A stretch of 64,000 nt of DNA from Streptomyces sp. NBC_00483. GTDB lineage: Bacteria > Actinomycetota > Actinomycetes > Streptomycetales > Streptomycetaceae. The translations under genes were made by a program, and so were the position numbers. Shown here piece after piece: positions 7,501-15,657 of the stretch. The stretch covers positions 2,542,001 through 2,606,000 of the forward strand of contig NZ_CP107880.1 of NCBI RefSeq assembly GCF_036013745.1, in the 5' to 3' direction. Below the pieces are notes generated by a model that made no database searches, was not told the DNA's origin, and worked only from the letters and a program-made list of their open reading frames with translations. Numbering within the stretch: position 1 is the first letter of the stretch; each line of letters opens with the position of its first letter.

Positions 7501-8267
7501 CCGGCGTACATGTCGAAGAGGCGGGAACCGAAGGTCCGCTGCTGCTGTGCCTGCACGGCATCGGCTCCTCGTCGGCCGCGTTCGCGCCGCAGCTCGAAGG
7601 GCTCGCCCCGCACGCCCGGGTCATCGCCTGGGACGCGCCCGGATACGCCAAGTCCCCTGATTCGGACGGCCCGTTGGACCTCGACGGATTCGCGGACGCC
7701 GCGGCGGAGCTGATCCGCTCGTACGGCCCGTCGGCACACGTCCTCGGTGTCTCGTGGGGCGGTGTCATCGCGCTGCGGCTCGCGACCCGTCACCCCGACC
7801 TCGTCGACTCGCTGATCGTCGCCGACTCCAGCGCGGGCTCCGGCACCGACGAGGCGAAGGCGGCCGGGATGCGGGCGCGCTCCGCGGAGTTGGCGGAGGC
7901 CGGGCCGCGCGCGTTCGCCGAGAAGCGCGGGCCGCGCCTCGTCTCGGACCTCGCGCCCACCGAACTCGTCGAGCGGGTCGTCGACACCATGGCCTCCTCC
8001 GTGCGACTGCCCGGCTACGGGTACGCCGCCGAGGCCATGGCCGGCGCCGACCTGCGCCCCGAACTGTCCGCCGTCTCCGCGCCCACGCTCGTGATCTGCG
8101 GCGACCGCGACAAGGTCACCGGCGTCGAGGCCTCCCAGGTCATCGCCGGCGGCCTGCACAAGACGGCCTACGTGATCGTCAAGGACGCCGGTCACCTCGC
8201 CAACCAGGAACAGCCCGAGCGGTTCAACGCCTGGGTCCTGTCCCACCTGCACATCGTCACCCGCTGA
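7497..8267 (+). CDS. alpha/beta hydrolase (meta-cleavage product hydrolase-like)
   Basis: A 256-residue alpha/beta-hydrolase with the full triad: nucleophile Ser in GVSWGG, Asp in CGDRDKVTG and His in DAGHLANQEQPE, plus the oxyanion HGIGSS loop near residue 20. The size and its place behind an extradiol dioxygenase fit hydrolysis of a C-C bond in a ring-fission product (BphD/MhpC-like) or of an enol-lactone. GTG at 7497 overlaps the previous gene's stop (GTGA), indicating coupling. The exact substrate is not visible. Confidence 0.87.
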   Translation: MTGVHVEEAGTEGPLLLCLHGIGSSSAAFAPQLEGLAPHARVIAWDAPGYAKSPDSDGPLDLDGFADAAAELIRSYGPSAHVLGVSWGGVIALRLATRHPDLVDSLIVADSSAGSGTDEAKAAGMRARSAELAEAGPRAFAEKRGPRLVSDLAPTELVERVVDTMASSVRLPGYGYAAEAMAGADLRPELSAVSAPTLVICGDRDKVTGVEASQVIAGGLHKTAYVIVKDAGHLANQEQPERFNAWVLSHLHIVTR

Positions 8268-8289
8268 CGCACCTCGAAAGGCTCACACC

Positions 8290-8811
8290 ATGCCTCTGAC
8301 CACCACCGAGTACGACAACGGCGGCGACCTCGGCACGTACACCGACTCGCTGATCGCGTCGAAGGAGTCCCGCGTCGCCGACTTCGACACGCTCTCCTTC
8401 CAGGAGAAGGCGGGCAAGCAGTACCGCCGCGGCCAGATCCGCTACGTCGGCTCCGGCGCCACCGGCAACCACGAGGGCGACAGCCGCATCCTCCCGTCCG
8501 GCGGCTTCACCTTCTCCAACATGCTCCTTCCGCCCGGCGCCGAGGGCCCGGCCCACACGCACCACGACGTGGAGGAGGCCTTCTTCGTCCTGGAGGGCGA
8601 GGTACGCGTCGGCGTCCACCGCGGCCCGGACGAGGTCGAGTACCGCACCCTCGGCTACCGCGACATGATCGTGGTGCCCGCCGGTGTGACCCGCTCGCTG
8701 AAGAACGAGGGCGACACCGACGCCCTGTTCTGCGTGGTCATCGGCACCCAGAAGCCGCAGGTGCCCTCGTACCCCGAGTACTCGCCGATGCACGGCGTCA
8801 CCCGTGACTGA
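8290..8811 (+). CDS. cupin-domain protein
   Basis: The 173-residue protein contains one cupin barrel. The metal-binding motif HTHHDVEEAFFVLEGEV (about residues 94-110) provides three His and a Glu; the second motif is PAGVTRSLKN. Single-domain cupins in catabolic operons act as dioxygenases, isomerases or small-molecule binding proteins, and the sequence does not decide between these. It starts 22 bases after the hydrolase gene (AAAGG upstream of ATG) and overlaps the following SDR gene by 8 bases. Confidence 0.85.
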   Translation: MPLTTTEYDNGGDLGTYTDSLIASKESRVADFDTLSFQEKAGKQYRRGQIRYVGSGATGNHEGDSRILPSGGFTFSNMLLPPGAEGPAHTHHDVEEAFFVLEGEVRVGVHRGPDEVEYRTLGYRDMIVVPAGVTRSLKNEGDTDALFCVVIGTQKPQVPSYPEYSPMHGVTRD

Positions 8812-9553
8812 CTCGCGTGACGCGCGCACGGTCGTCGTGACCGGGGCGGGCCGTGGTCTGGGACTGGCCATGGCCCGCCGGGCCGGCGCGGACGGCTTCC
8901 GGGTCGTCCTCGCCGAGCTCGACCCGGAGCGCGGCGCCCGCGCGGCCGAGGAGCTGCGGAGCGAGGGGCACGACGCGCACTTCGCACGCTGCGACGTGGC
9001 GGACCCGGCGTCCGTCGAGGAACTCGCCTCGTTCGTACGGGACTTGGGCGGGCTCTACGGGCTCGTCAACAACGCCGCCCTCGCCAACGGCGTCGGCGGC
9101 AAGGAGTTCCAGGACATCGACATCGAGGCCTGGGACCGCCTGATGACGGTGAACGCGCGCGGCCCCTGGCTGGTGTCCAAGGCGCTGCACCCGCTGTTCG
9201 GCCCGACCGGACGCATCGTCAACATCGCCTCGGACGCCGCCCTTTACGGTTCGCCCCGGCTCGCGCACTACATCACGTCGAAGGGCGCGGTCATCGCCCT
9301 CACCCGCGCGATGGCCCGGGAGCTCGGCGAGCGCGGCATCACCGTGAACGCGCTGGCGCCGGGCCTCACCGAATGCGAGGCGACCGAGACGGTCCCGGAG
9401 GAGCGGCACGGTCTCTACGCCGCGAACCGGGCGATCTCCCGGCCGCAGCAGCCCGACGACCTGACCGGGTTCGCGTCCTTCCTCCTCTCCGAGGAGTCCC
9501 GCTATCTGACCGGACAGGTGATCGCCGTCAACGGCGGATTCACCATGAACTGA
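8804..9553 (+). CDS. short-chain dehydrogenase/reductase with intact active site
   Basis: A classical 249-residue SDR: cofactor motif TGAGRGLG near the N terminus, the NNAALAN segment, Ser in NIASDAA, and catalytic Tyr156 and Lys160 in YITSK. The C terminus VIAVNGGFTMN is typical. In a ring-hydroxylation operon it is a good candidate for the cis-dihydrodiol dehydrogenase that rearomatises the Rieske product, or for a secondary-alcohol dehydrogenase. The GTG start lies 8 bases inside the cupin gene. Confidence 0.88.
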   Translation: MTDSRDARTVVVTGAGRGLGLAMARRAGADGFRVVLAELDPERGARAAEELRSEGHDAHFARCDVADPASVEELASFVRDLGGLYGLVNNAALANGVGGKEFQDIDIEAWDRLMTVNARGPWLVSKALHPLFGPTGRIVNIASDAALYGSPRLAHYITSKGAVIALTRAMARELGERGITVNALAPGLTECEATETVPEERHGLYAANRAISRPQQPDDLTGFASFLLSEESRYLTGQVIAVNGGFTMN

Positions 9554-9588
9554 CCCAACACCCAACTTCCGTACTGGAGAACTGAGTT

Positions 9589-10365
9589 ATGGATCTGGGC
9601 CTCGCCGACCGGACCTATGTGGTCACCGGAGGCAGCTCGGGCGTCGGCCTGGCCACGGTCCGCGCCCTCCTCGACGAAGGCGCGAACGTCGCCACCTGCG
9701 GGCGCGACGCCGACCGCCTGAAGAAGCTCGGCACCCACGAGCGCCTCTTCACCGCCACCTGCGACGTGCGCGACGCCGACGCCGTACGCGGCTTCGTGGC
9801 GGCGTCCGCGCAGGCCTTCGACGGGCGCATCGACGGACTGGTCAACAACGCCGGCCAGTCCCGCATGAAGCGCCTCGACGACACGACCGAGGACGACTGG
9901 CGCGACGAGCTGGAGCTGAAGTTCGCGGGCGTGCTGAATCCGCTGCAGGCGGCGCGGGAGTATCTGCGGGCGTCCGAAGCGGCCTCCGTCGTCAACGTCA
10001 ACGCGGTGCTCGCCAAGCAGCCCGAGCCGCGGCTGATCACGACGAGCGCCGCCCGCGCCGGCATCCTCAACCTCTCCAAGTCCCTTTCCCAGGAGCTGGC
10101 TTCGGACGGCATCCGGGTCAACTCGGTCTGCCTCGGGCTCATCGACACCGGGCAGTGGACGCGCCGGCACGCCGCCGCGGACTCCGGGATGTCGTACGAG
10201 GACTGGCAGGCGGAACTGGCCGCCGACCGCGGCGTCTCGCTCGGTCGGCTCGGCCGCGCCGAGGAGGTCGCGTACGCGATCGTCGCGCTGCTCTCGCCAC
10301 GCGCCTCGTACATCACCGGGACCGCCATCGACGTCTGCGGCGGCGTCGGCCGCGGCATCCTCTGA
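9589..10365 (+). CDS. SDR-family protein lacking the usual catalytic Tyr and Lys
   Basis: The 258-residue protein has the SDR fold signature (TGGSSGVGLA, VNNAGQS, RVNSVCLGLI, a C-terminal VCGGVGRGIL), but the active site is altered. Where SDRs have YSASK it reads TSAAR, replacing Tyr by Thr and Lys by Arg, and the usual Ser region reads NVNAVLA. Some SDR subfamilies carry such changes and may bind cofactor or substrate through another mechanism. It sits between an intact SDR (35-base gap) and the ThDP enzyme (9-base gap), with AGTT-type weak spacing and an ATG at 9589. Confidence 0.8.
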   Translation: MDLGLADRTYVVTGGSSGVGLATVRALLDEGANVATCGRDADRLKKLGTHERLFTATCDVRDADAVRGFVAASAQAFDGRIDGLVNNAGQSRMKRLDDTTEDDWRDELELKFAGVLNPLQAAREYLRASEAASVVNVNAVLAKQPEPRLITTSAARAGILNLSKSLSQELASDGIRVNSVCLGLIDTGQWTRRHAAADSGMSYEDWQAELAADRGVSLGRLGRAEEVAYAIVALLSPRASYITGTAIDVCGGVGRGIL

Positions 10366-10374
10366 GGAGTTCAC

Positions 10375-12003
10375 ATGCAGTACACCACCGGCGGTGACCT
10401 CCTCGTCGCCGTCCTGAAGGAACTCGGCGTCGACACGGTCTTCGGCATCGTGTCCGTGCACAACCTGCCGCTGGTCGAGGCTGTCGACCGCGAGCTGCGC
10501 TTCGTACCGGTGCGGCACGAGGCGAGCGCCGTGAACGCCGCCGACGCGTACGGCCGGGCCCGCGGGGGCATCGGCTGCGCGCTCACCTCGACCGGGACGG
10601 GTGCGGGCAACGCGGCCGGGTCGCTGATCGAGGCGCTCGCCTCCGGCACGTCCGTGCTGCACGTCACCGGCCAGGTCGAGGCCGAATTCCTGGGCAGCGG
10701 CCGCGGGTTCATCCACGAGACGAAGAACCAGCTCGGCATGCTCGACGCGGTCTCGGCGTACGCCGCCACCGTCTGCTCCACCGAGGAGGCGGGCACCGTC
10801 CTGCGCGCCGCCGCCCGCGCCGCGCTCGCCGCACCCGGCGGCCCGGCGAGCGTGGAGTGGCCGATCGACCTTCAGTACGCGGCGCAGACGGACGCTCCCG
10901 AGGACGTCGAGCAGGTCACCACCGCAATCGATGCCACCCAACTTGCCTCCGCAGCAGCTCTGTTGACCTCCGCCGAGCGCCCCCTCATCTGGGCCGGCGG
11001 CGGTGCCACCCGCGCCGGCGCCGAACTCACGGCGCTCGTCGAGGCGGCCGGCGCCGGGCTGCTCACCTCCAACTCCGGGCGCGGCGCGGTCCCCGAGGAC
11101 CACCCGCAGGTCATCGGCAACTTCGCCACCACCCCCGCCGGGCGGGCCCTGCTCGCCGACGCGGACGTTCTGCTGACCATCGGCACGCACTTCCGCTCCA
11201 ACGAGACCGCCGACTACGGGCTCCAACTCCCCGGCGCCGACCGGCACATCCAGATCGACGTCGATGCCGCCGCCCTCGGCCGTGTCTACCCGGCCGCGCA
11301 CACCTTGCACGCCGACGCCGTAGACGCCCTGGCCGCCCTGCTCCCGCACGCCCGCCCCGCCGAGCCGTCGTGGACCCAGCGGATCAAGGACGTACGCGCC
11401 GAGGTACGTGCCACGCTCCACGACAACATCGGCCCCCAGGCCGCCATCTGCGACGCACTGCGCGCCGTGCTGCCGCGCGACGCCGTCGTCGCCCGCGACG
11501 TCACCATCCCGTCCAGCAGCTGGGGCAACCGGCTCCTGGAGATGTACGACCCGCGCTCCAACGTGTTCCCGCGCGGTGGCGGCATCGGACAGGGACTCGG
11601 CATGGGCATCGGCGCCGCGCTCGCCGACCCGGAGCGGCCCACCGTCGTCATCGCGGGCGACGGCGGCCTCGCCGTGCACCTCGGCGAGCTGCTCACCGTC
11701 GCCCAGGAACGCCCCCGCCTGACCGTCCTGGTCTTCAACGACGGCGGCTACGGCGTGCTGCGCAATATGCAGGACCGCTACAGCGAGCGCCGCTCCGGCG
11801 TCGACCTCGCCACCCCGGACTTCGAACTCCTCGCCCGCGCCTGCGGGTTGCCGTACCTCCGGATCGCCGACGCCGAGCACGCGCGCCCGGTGATCGAGCA
11901 GGCCGTCGGCGCCGAGGGGCCGACGCTCGTCGAGGTCGACCTCGCCTCGCTCGGCCCGATGAAGAACCCGTTCACCCCGCCCGTGAAGATCCCCGGCGCG
12001 TAA
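10375..12003 (+). CDS. thiamine-diphosphate-dependent enzyme (acetolactate synthase / benzoylformate decarboxylase-like)
   Basis: The 542-residue protein has the three-domain layout of ThDP decarboxylases and synthases. The N-terminal domain carries the activating Glu49 (RHEASAVNAADAYGR); the middle domain shows LIWAGGGATRAGAELTAL; the C-terminal domain has the Mg/ThDP motif from GDGGLAVH (Asp429) to NDGGYGVLRN. Such enzymes decarboxylate or carboligate 2-oxo acids, and here it probably acts on an oxo acid generated after ring opening, the aldehyde product then going to the operon's ALDH. Which reaction it performs is not decided by sequence. GAGGAG precedes the ATG. Confidence 0.9.
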   Translation: MQYTTGGDLLVAVLKELGVDTVFGIVSVHNLPLVEAVDRELRFVPVRHEASAVNAADAYGRARGGIGCALTSTGTGAGNAAGSLIEALASGTSVLHVTGQVEAEFLGSGRGFIHETKNQLGMLDAVSAYAATVCSTEEAGTVLRAAARAALAAPGGPASVEWPIDLQYAAQTDAPEDVEQVTTAIDATQLASAAALLTSAERPLIWAGGGATRAGAELTALVEAAGAGLLTSNSGRGAVPEDHPQVIGNFATTPAGRALLADADVLLTIGTHFRSNETADYGLQLPGADRHIQIDVDAAALGRVYPAAHTLHADAVDALAALLPHARPAEPSWTQRIKDVRAEVRATLHDNIGPQAAICDALRAVLPRDAVVARDVTIPSSSWGNRLLEMYDPRSNVFPRGGGIGQGLGMGIGAALADPERPTVVIAGDGGLAVHLGELLTVAQERPRLTVLVFNDGGYGVLRNMQDRYSERRSGVDLATPDFELLARACGLPYLRIADAEHARPVIEQAVGAEGPTLVEVDLASLGPMKNPFTPPVKIPGA

Positions 12004-12013
12004 GGAGACCACC

Positions 12014-12964
12014 ATGACCGACGACCGTCTCCTGGACCTGCTGGTCCGGCGGATGACCTGGGAGGCCGACGGCGTCCTGTCCGTCGAGCTGACCCGGCCC
12101 GCCGACCAGCTCGGCAAGCCGCTGCCCGCCTGGGCGCCGGGCGCGCACCTCGACGTGCACGTCGGCGGGCAGATCCGCCAGTACAGCCTGTGCGGCGACC
12201 CGTCCGACTGCGGCACGTACCGCATCGGTGTGCTCAACGAGCCGTCCTCGCGCGGTGGTTCGCGCCACGTGCACACCAAGCTGCGCCCCGGCCAGCAGGT
12301 CACCGTGTCCGAGCCGCGCAACCACTTCGTACTGGAGGACGCCCCCGCGTACGTGTTCATCGCCGGCGGCATCGGTGTCACGCCGATCCTCGCGATGGCA
12401 CGGGAGGCGTCCCGACGCGGCGCCGACTGGCGCATGGTGTACGGCGGCCGGGGGCGCGCCTCGATGGCGTTCACCGAGGAACTGGCAGCACTTGGCGGTG
12501 ACTTGACCCTCGTACCGCAGGACGAGCAGGGGCACATCGACCTGGACGCGACGCTCGCCGGGCTGCCCGAAGGGGCCCTCGTCTACTCCTGCGGGCCCGA
12601 GCCGCTGCTCGCCGCCGTCGGGGAGCGCTGCCCCGGCGACCGACTGCGCCTCGAAAGGTTCTCCGCACCCGTCGCCGAACGGTCCGAGGACGACGGCCAG
12701 TTCGAGGTCGAGTGCCGCACCTCGGGGCAGACCCTCACCGTCGGCGCCGACACCTCGATCCTGGAGGCCGCCGAGACCGCGGGCATCGATGTCACCAGCT
12801 CGTGCCGCGACGGCATCTGCGGCTCCTGCGAGACCCGCGTCATCGAAGGCGCCCCCGAACACCGCGACTTCCTCCTGTCGGAAGCCGAGCACGCCGCGAG
12901 CGCCTCGATGATGATCTGCGTCTCGCGCTGCGCGGCCGGCTCCCGCCTCGTACTGGACCTGTAA
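12014..12964 (+). CDS. PDR/VanB-family oxygenase reductase (FMN, NAD, 2Fe-2S)
   Basis: The 316-residue reductase shows the phthalate dioxygenase reductase/VanB domain order: flavin-binding barrel (RQYSLCGDP), NAD domain (FIAGGIGVTPILAMAR) and C-terminal plant-type ferredoxin with cluster ligands Cys264, Cys269, Cys272 and Cys302. It passes electrons from NAD(P)H to a Rieske oxygenase, and the oxygenase gene follows two genes downstream. This reductase class is typical of O-demethylases and phthalate-type oxygenases. AAGGAG precedes the ATG, 10 bases after the ThDP gene. Confidence 0.93.
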   Translation: MTDDRLLDLLVRRMTWEADGVLSVELTRPADQLGKPLPAWAPGAHLDVHVGGQIRQYSLCGDPSDCGTYRIGVLNEPSSRGGSRHVHTKLRPGQQVTVSEPRNHFVLEDAPAYVFIAGGIGVTPILAMAREASRRGADWRMVYGGRGRASMAFTEELAALGGDLTLVPQDEQGHIDLDATLAGLPEGALVYSCGPEPLLAAVGERCPGDRLRLERFSAPVAERSEDDGQFEVECRTSGQTLTVGADTSILEAAETAGIDVTSSCRDGICGSCETRVIEGAPEHRDFLLSEAEHAASASMMICVSRCAAGSRLVLDL

Positions 12965-12968
12965 GCCC

Positions 12969-13004
12969 CTCCTGAACCTCCTGAACCTCCTGAACCTCCT
13001 GAAG
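12969..13004 (+). repeat. four tandem 9 bp repeats (CTCCTGAAC)
   Basis: Four consecutive copies of CTCCTGAAC (the last ends in G) fill the gap between the reductase gene and the small 80-residue gene. The unit is a simple tandem duplication and could change spacing or message structure within the operon. Confidence 0.85.
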
Positions 13005-13019
13005 ACGTAGGAGACACCC

Positions 13020-13262
13020 ATGAGCAGCACCACCGAGACCACCACCGACTGGCCGTACCTGGAGGTCCACCAGTCCCGCGACCACGAGCCGAGCCCCTAC
13101 GAGTTCAAGCTGGCGGCGACGCTCGAAGAGGTCTTCACGAAGGTCGGCCACGAACTCACCGACGTCGTGAGCGGGCTGAACGCCCGTCAGGTCCACGCCC
13201 CCGACGGGGCGCCGTGGACCGAGGAATCCTTCCGCGCCGAGATGCACCGACTGGGAGCGTGA
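13020..13262 (+). CDS. small helical protein of ring-oxygenase operons (recombinase-like HTH family)
   Basis: The 80-residue protein resembles a family, which I know only as recombinase-like helix-turn-helix domain proteins, that recurs beside Rieske oxygenases. Features are YLEVHQSRDHEPSPYE near residue 15, a central helix (LEEVFTKVGHEL), then APDGAPWTEESFRAEMHRL at the end. The C-terminal part looks like a recombinase-type HTH, yet there is no catalytic domain. It lies between the reductase gene (55-base gap with tandem repeats) and the oxygenase gene (7-base gap), so an accessory role for the oxygenase or local regulation are both possible. Confidence 0.7.
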   Translation: MSSTTETTTDWPYLEVHQSRDHEPSPYEFKLAATLEEVFTKVGHELTDVVSGLNARQVHAPDGAPWTEESFRAEMHRLGA

Positions 13263-13269
13263 CACACCC

Positions 13270-14271
13270 ATGGCTCTGACCGCCGACAAGATCTACGCGA
13301 CCGGCCTGCGCAACCAGTGGCACCCCGTCGTCCCCTCCTCCTTCGTCGCGCCCGGCGCGATGCGCAAGGTCACCGTCCTCGGCGAGCAGTGGCTGCTGTT
13401 CCGCCGCTCCGACGGCACCCTGAGCATGCTCGCCGACCGCTGTCCGCACCGCGGCGCCCCGCTCTCCCTCGGGAAACACCTGGGCGACCGGGTGGCCTGC
13501 TGGTACCACGGCATCGAGATCGAGACCGACGGCACCGTCTCCTCCGTGCCCGGCCTGCCCGGCTGCAACCTGGAGGGCAAGAAGCTCGTCACGTCGCTTC
13601 CCGTGCGCGAGGTGTCCGGCGCCGTCCTCGCCTACTTCGGCGACGAACAGCACCCGGAACCGGCCGAGTTGACGCTCCCCGAGCCGCTGACCGACCCCGA
13701 CACCGACGCGATCCTCTGCTACGCGGAGTGGAACGTGCCGTGGCGCTACGGCGTCGAGAACCTGCTCGACCCGATGCACGGCCAGTTCCTGCACCACGAC
13801 TCACACACCATGTTCGACGGTGACACCACCGCCAAGTTCCGCATCCGGGAGACCGACCGCGGCTACTTCTTCGAGAAGACCGACCAGCGGGGGGTGAACT
13901 TCGACTGGGTCGAGCTGTGCCGTACGGGCGTGGACTGGGTCGACCTGTCGATCCCCTACCCGCCGTCCGCCGGCCCCGGCGGCCCGTTCGGCATCGTCGG
14001 CATGGTGCGCCCGGTCGACGAGGGGCGCTGCGCCGTCTTCTTCTGGCGCTACCGCAAGGTCCAGGGCTGGCAGCGCGACACCTGGCGCTTCCTCTACAAG
14101 ACGCTCATCGAGAAGCGGCACTGGGAGGTCCTGGAGCAGGACCGGGAGATGCTGGAGGCCATGCCGGCCGACGCCGACCAGCAGGAGAACCTGTACCAAC
14201 ACGACCTCGGCGTGGTCCGCCTCCGCCGCATGTACCGCGGCGAGGCCGAGAAGCAGACCGCGGGCGCATGA
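13270..14271 (+). CDS. Rieske non-heme iron oxygenase, alpha subunit (VanA/phthalate-oxygenase type)
   Basis: The 333-residue oxygenase has a Rieske cluster with Cys58, His60, Cys77 and His80 (CPHRG and CWYHG) and a mononuclear iron site Asp167-His170-His175 (DPMHGQFLHH). Size and the lack of a beta subunit gene fit the one-component-oxygenase class that works with PDR/VanB reductases: aromatic hydroxylation, or demethylation of methoxy- or N-methyl groups. It would produce the diol or catechol for the VOC dioxygenase. Its TGA overlaps the ATG of the MFS gene (ATGA). Confidence 0.93.
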   Translation: MALTADKIYATGLRNQWHPVVPSSFVAPGAMRKVTVLGEQWLLFRRSDGTLSMLADRCPHRGAPLSLGKHLGDRVACWYHGIEIETDGTVSSVPGLPGCNLEGKKLVTSLPVREVSGAVLAYFGDEQHPEPAELTLPEPLTDPDTDAILCYAEWNVPWRYGVENLLDPMHGQFLHHDSHTMFDGDTTAKFRIRETDRGYFFEKTDQRGVNFDWVELCRTGVDWVDLSIPYPPSAGPGGPFGIVGMVRPVDEGRCAVFFWRYRKVQGWQRDTWRFLYKTLIEKRHWEVLEQDREMLEAMPADADQQENLYQHDLGVVRLRRMYRGEAEKQTAGA

Positions 14272-15516
14272 GCACACGGGCCCGCTGGGCGGGTGTCCTC
14301 AGCCTGCTGGTCATCGTCCTGATCAGCTACGTGGACCGCGTGAACGTCTCCGTCCTCATCACGGACAAGGCGTTCACCGACCACTTCGGCATCACCGGCG
14401 ACCCGACGGCGCAGGGCGCCCTGTCGACCGTGTTCCTCGTCGGGTACGGCATCGCGGCGTTCGTCCTCACCCCGTTCTACGAGACGTCGCTCGGGGTGCG
14501 CCGCGGCCTCGTCATCAGCGTCACCCTGTGGTCGCTGATGACGCTGCTTTCGCCGTACGCGCTCGGCGCGCTCACGCTGACCGCGCTGCGGGCCCTGCTC
14601 GGCGCCGCCGAAGGTCCGCTGTTCTCGCTCAAGACGATGTACGTGCGCGAGCACTTCGCGCCGCACGAGGCGGGCCGCCCGAACGCGGTCAGCTCGATGG
14701 GGGTGTCCCTCGGCACGGCCGCGGGCCTCCCCCTGATCACGTACCTCGTCTACCGCTTCGACTGGCACACCTCGTTCCTCGCCCTCGCGGCGCTGAACGC
14801 GGTGATCGGCCTGCCGCTGATTCTGCTGTGCGTACGAGGACGTGGCGTGCGCGGCGCCGAGCGGCCGGGCTTCGGGGCCACCCTGAAGGGCGCGCTACGC
14901 ATGCCGCGCCTGGCGCCCATCCTGGTCATCGAGATCGCCACGCTCGCGTATCTGTGGGGGTCGAGCGCCTGGCTGCCCTCGTATCTGCTGCACGAGCGGC
15001 ACTTCTCCCTCTCCGCGATGGGGATCGTCTCCGCCCTGCCGTTCCTGATGTCGCTGGTGTCCGGGTTCCTGGGCGGGCTGCTGCTCGACCGGCTGCCGCG
15101 GCGGCTGCTCGCGCTGCCGTTCGTGGTGGGCTCGACCGGCACCGCCGTGTGTGTGCTGCTCGTCGCGGGCGCGGACAGCGACGGGGCCGCGGCCACCGGC
15201 CTGATTCTGGCCGGCGCCTTCTGGGGCCTTCAGGGCCCGGCCATCCCCACCCTCGTCCAGCACTGCGCGCCCGCACACTTCGTCGGCAGCGCCTACGGGG
15301 TCGTGAACGGGGTCCGGCAACCTCGTGTCGGCGTTCATGCCCACCCTCATGGGCGTGGCCATCGCGGCGAGCGGCGGCCACGGCTTCGGCGCCGGATTCA
15401 CCCTGCTCGCCGGGGCCCAGGCGCTGACCCTGGTGTGCGGGGCATGGCTGCTGGTCAGGCCGATCCGCGAGGCACCGGCCGCCGAACCCGACGCGGCGCG
15501 GCTCGCGCGGACCTGA
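14268..15516 (+). pseudogene. MFS permease (ACS family) broken by a one-base frameshift
   Basis: The first 349 codons encode an anion:cation-symporter-type MFS protein (SYVDRVNVSV after helix 1, LRALLGAAEGP, then a second half with SSAWLPSYLLHERHFS). At 15312-15316 the reading GV-RQ leaves the family pattern. Dropping one C of the GTCCGG run restores GVGNLVSAFMPTLMGV and about 66 further residues with the last two membrane segments, ending at 15516. The restored protein would be about 415 residues, normal for the family. Either the gene is mutated or the base is an assembly error. Without correction the frame runs on far past the terminator as nonsense. Confidence 0.88.
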
Positions 15517-15519
15517 CGA

Positions 15520-15558
15520 CTGCCCCACGGTGGAGTGGACCACTCCGCCGTGGGGCAG
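15520..15558 (+). terminator. hairpin terminator of the catabolic operon
   Basis: CTGCCCCACGG and CCGTGGGGCAG form an 11-base-pair stem, extended inward by GGAGTG/CACTCC, four bases after the TGA of the MFS gene. It marks the 3' end of the island operon. Confidence 0.85.
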
Positions 15559-15657
15559 TGTTGGGGGCAGTCCGCGCCCACAAGGGGGCTGCGGAGGGCC
15601 CCCGCCGACGCCGTAAGGTGGGCAGGTACGCGAGGGCACGTCGGAAGGAGGCACTGG

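Noticed and set aside
9502..12537. Very long open frame on the minus strand (about 1000 codons) opposite the SDR, ThDP and reductase genes
   Set aside because: It is the mirror of real genes in high-GC DNA: no motif, Arg/Gly-rich composition, no ribosome binding site.
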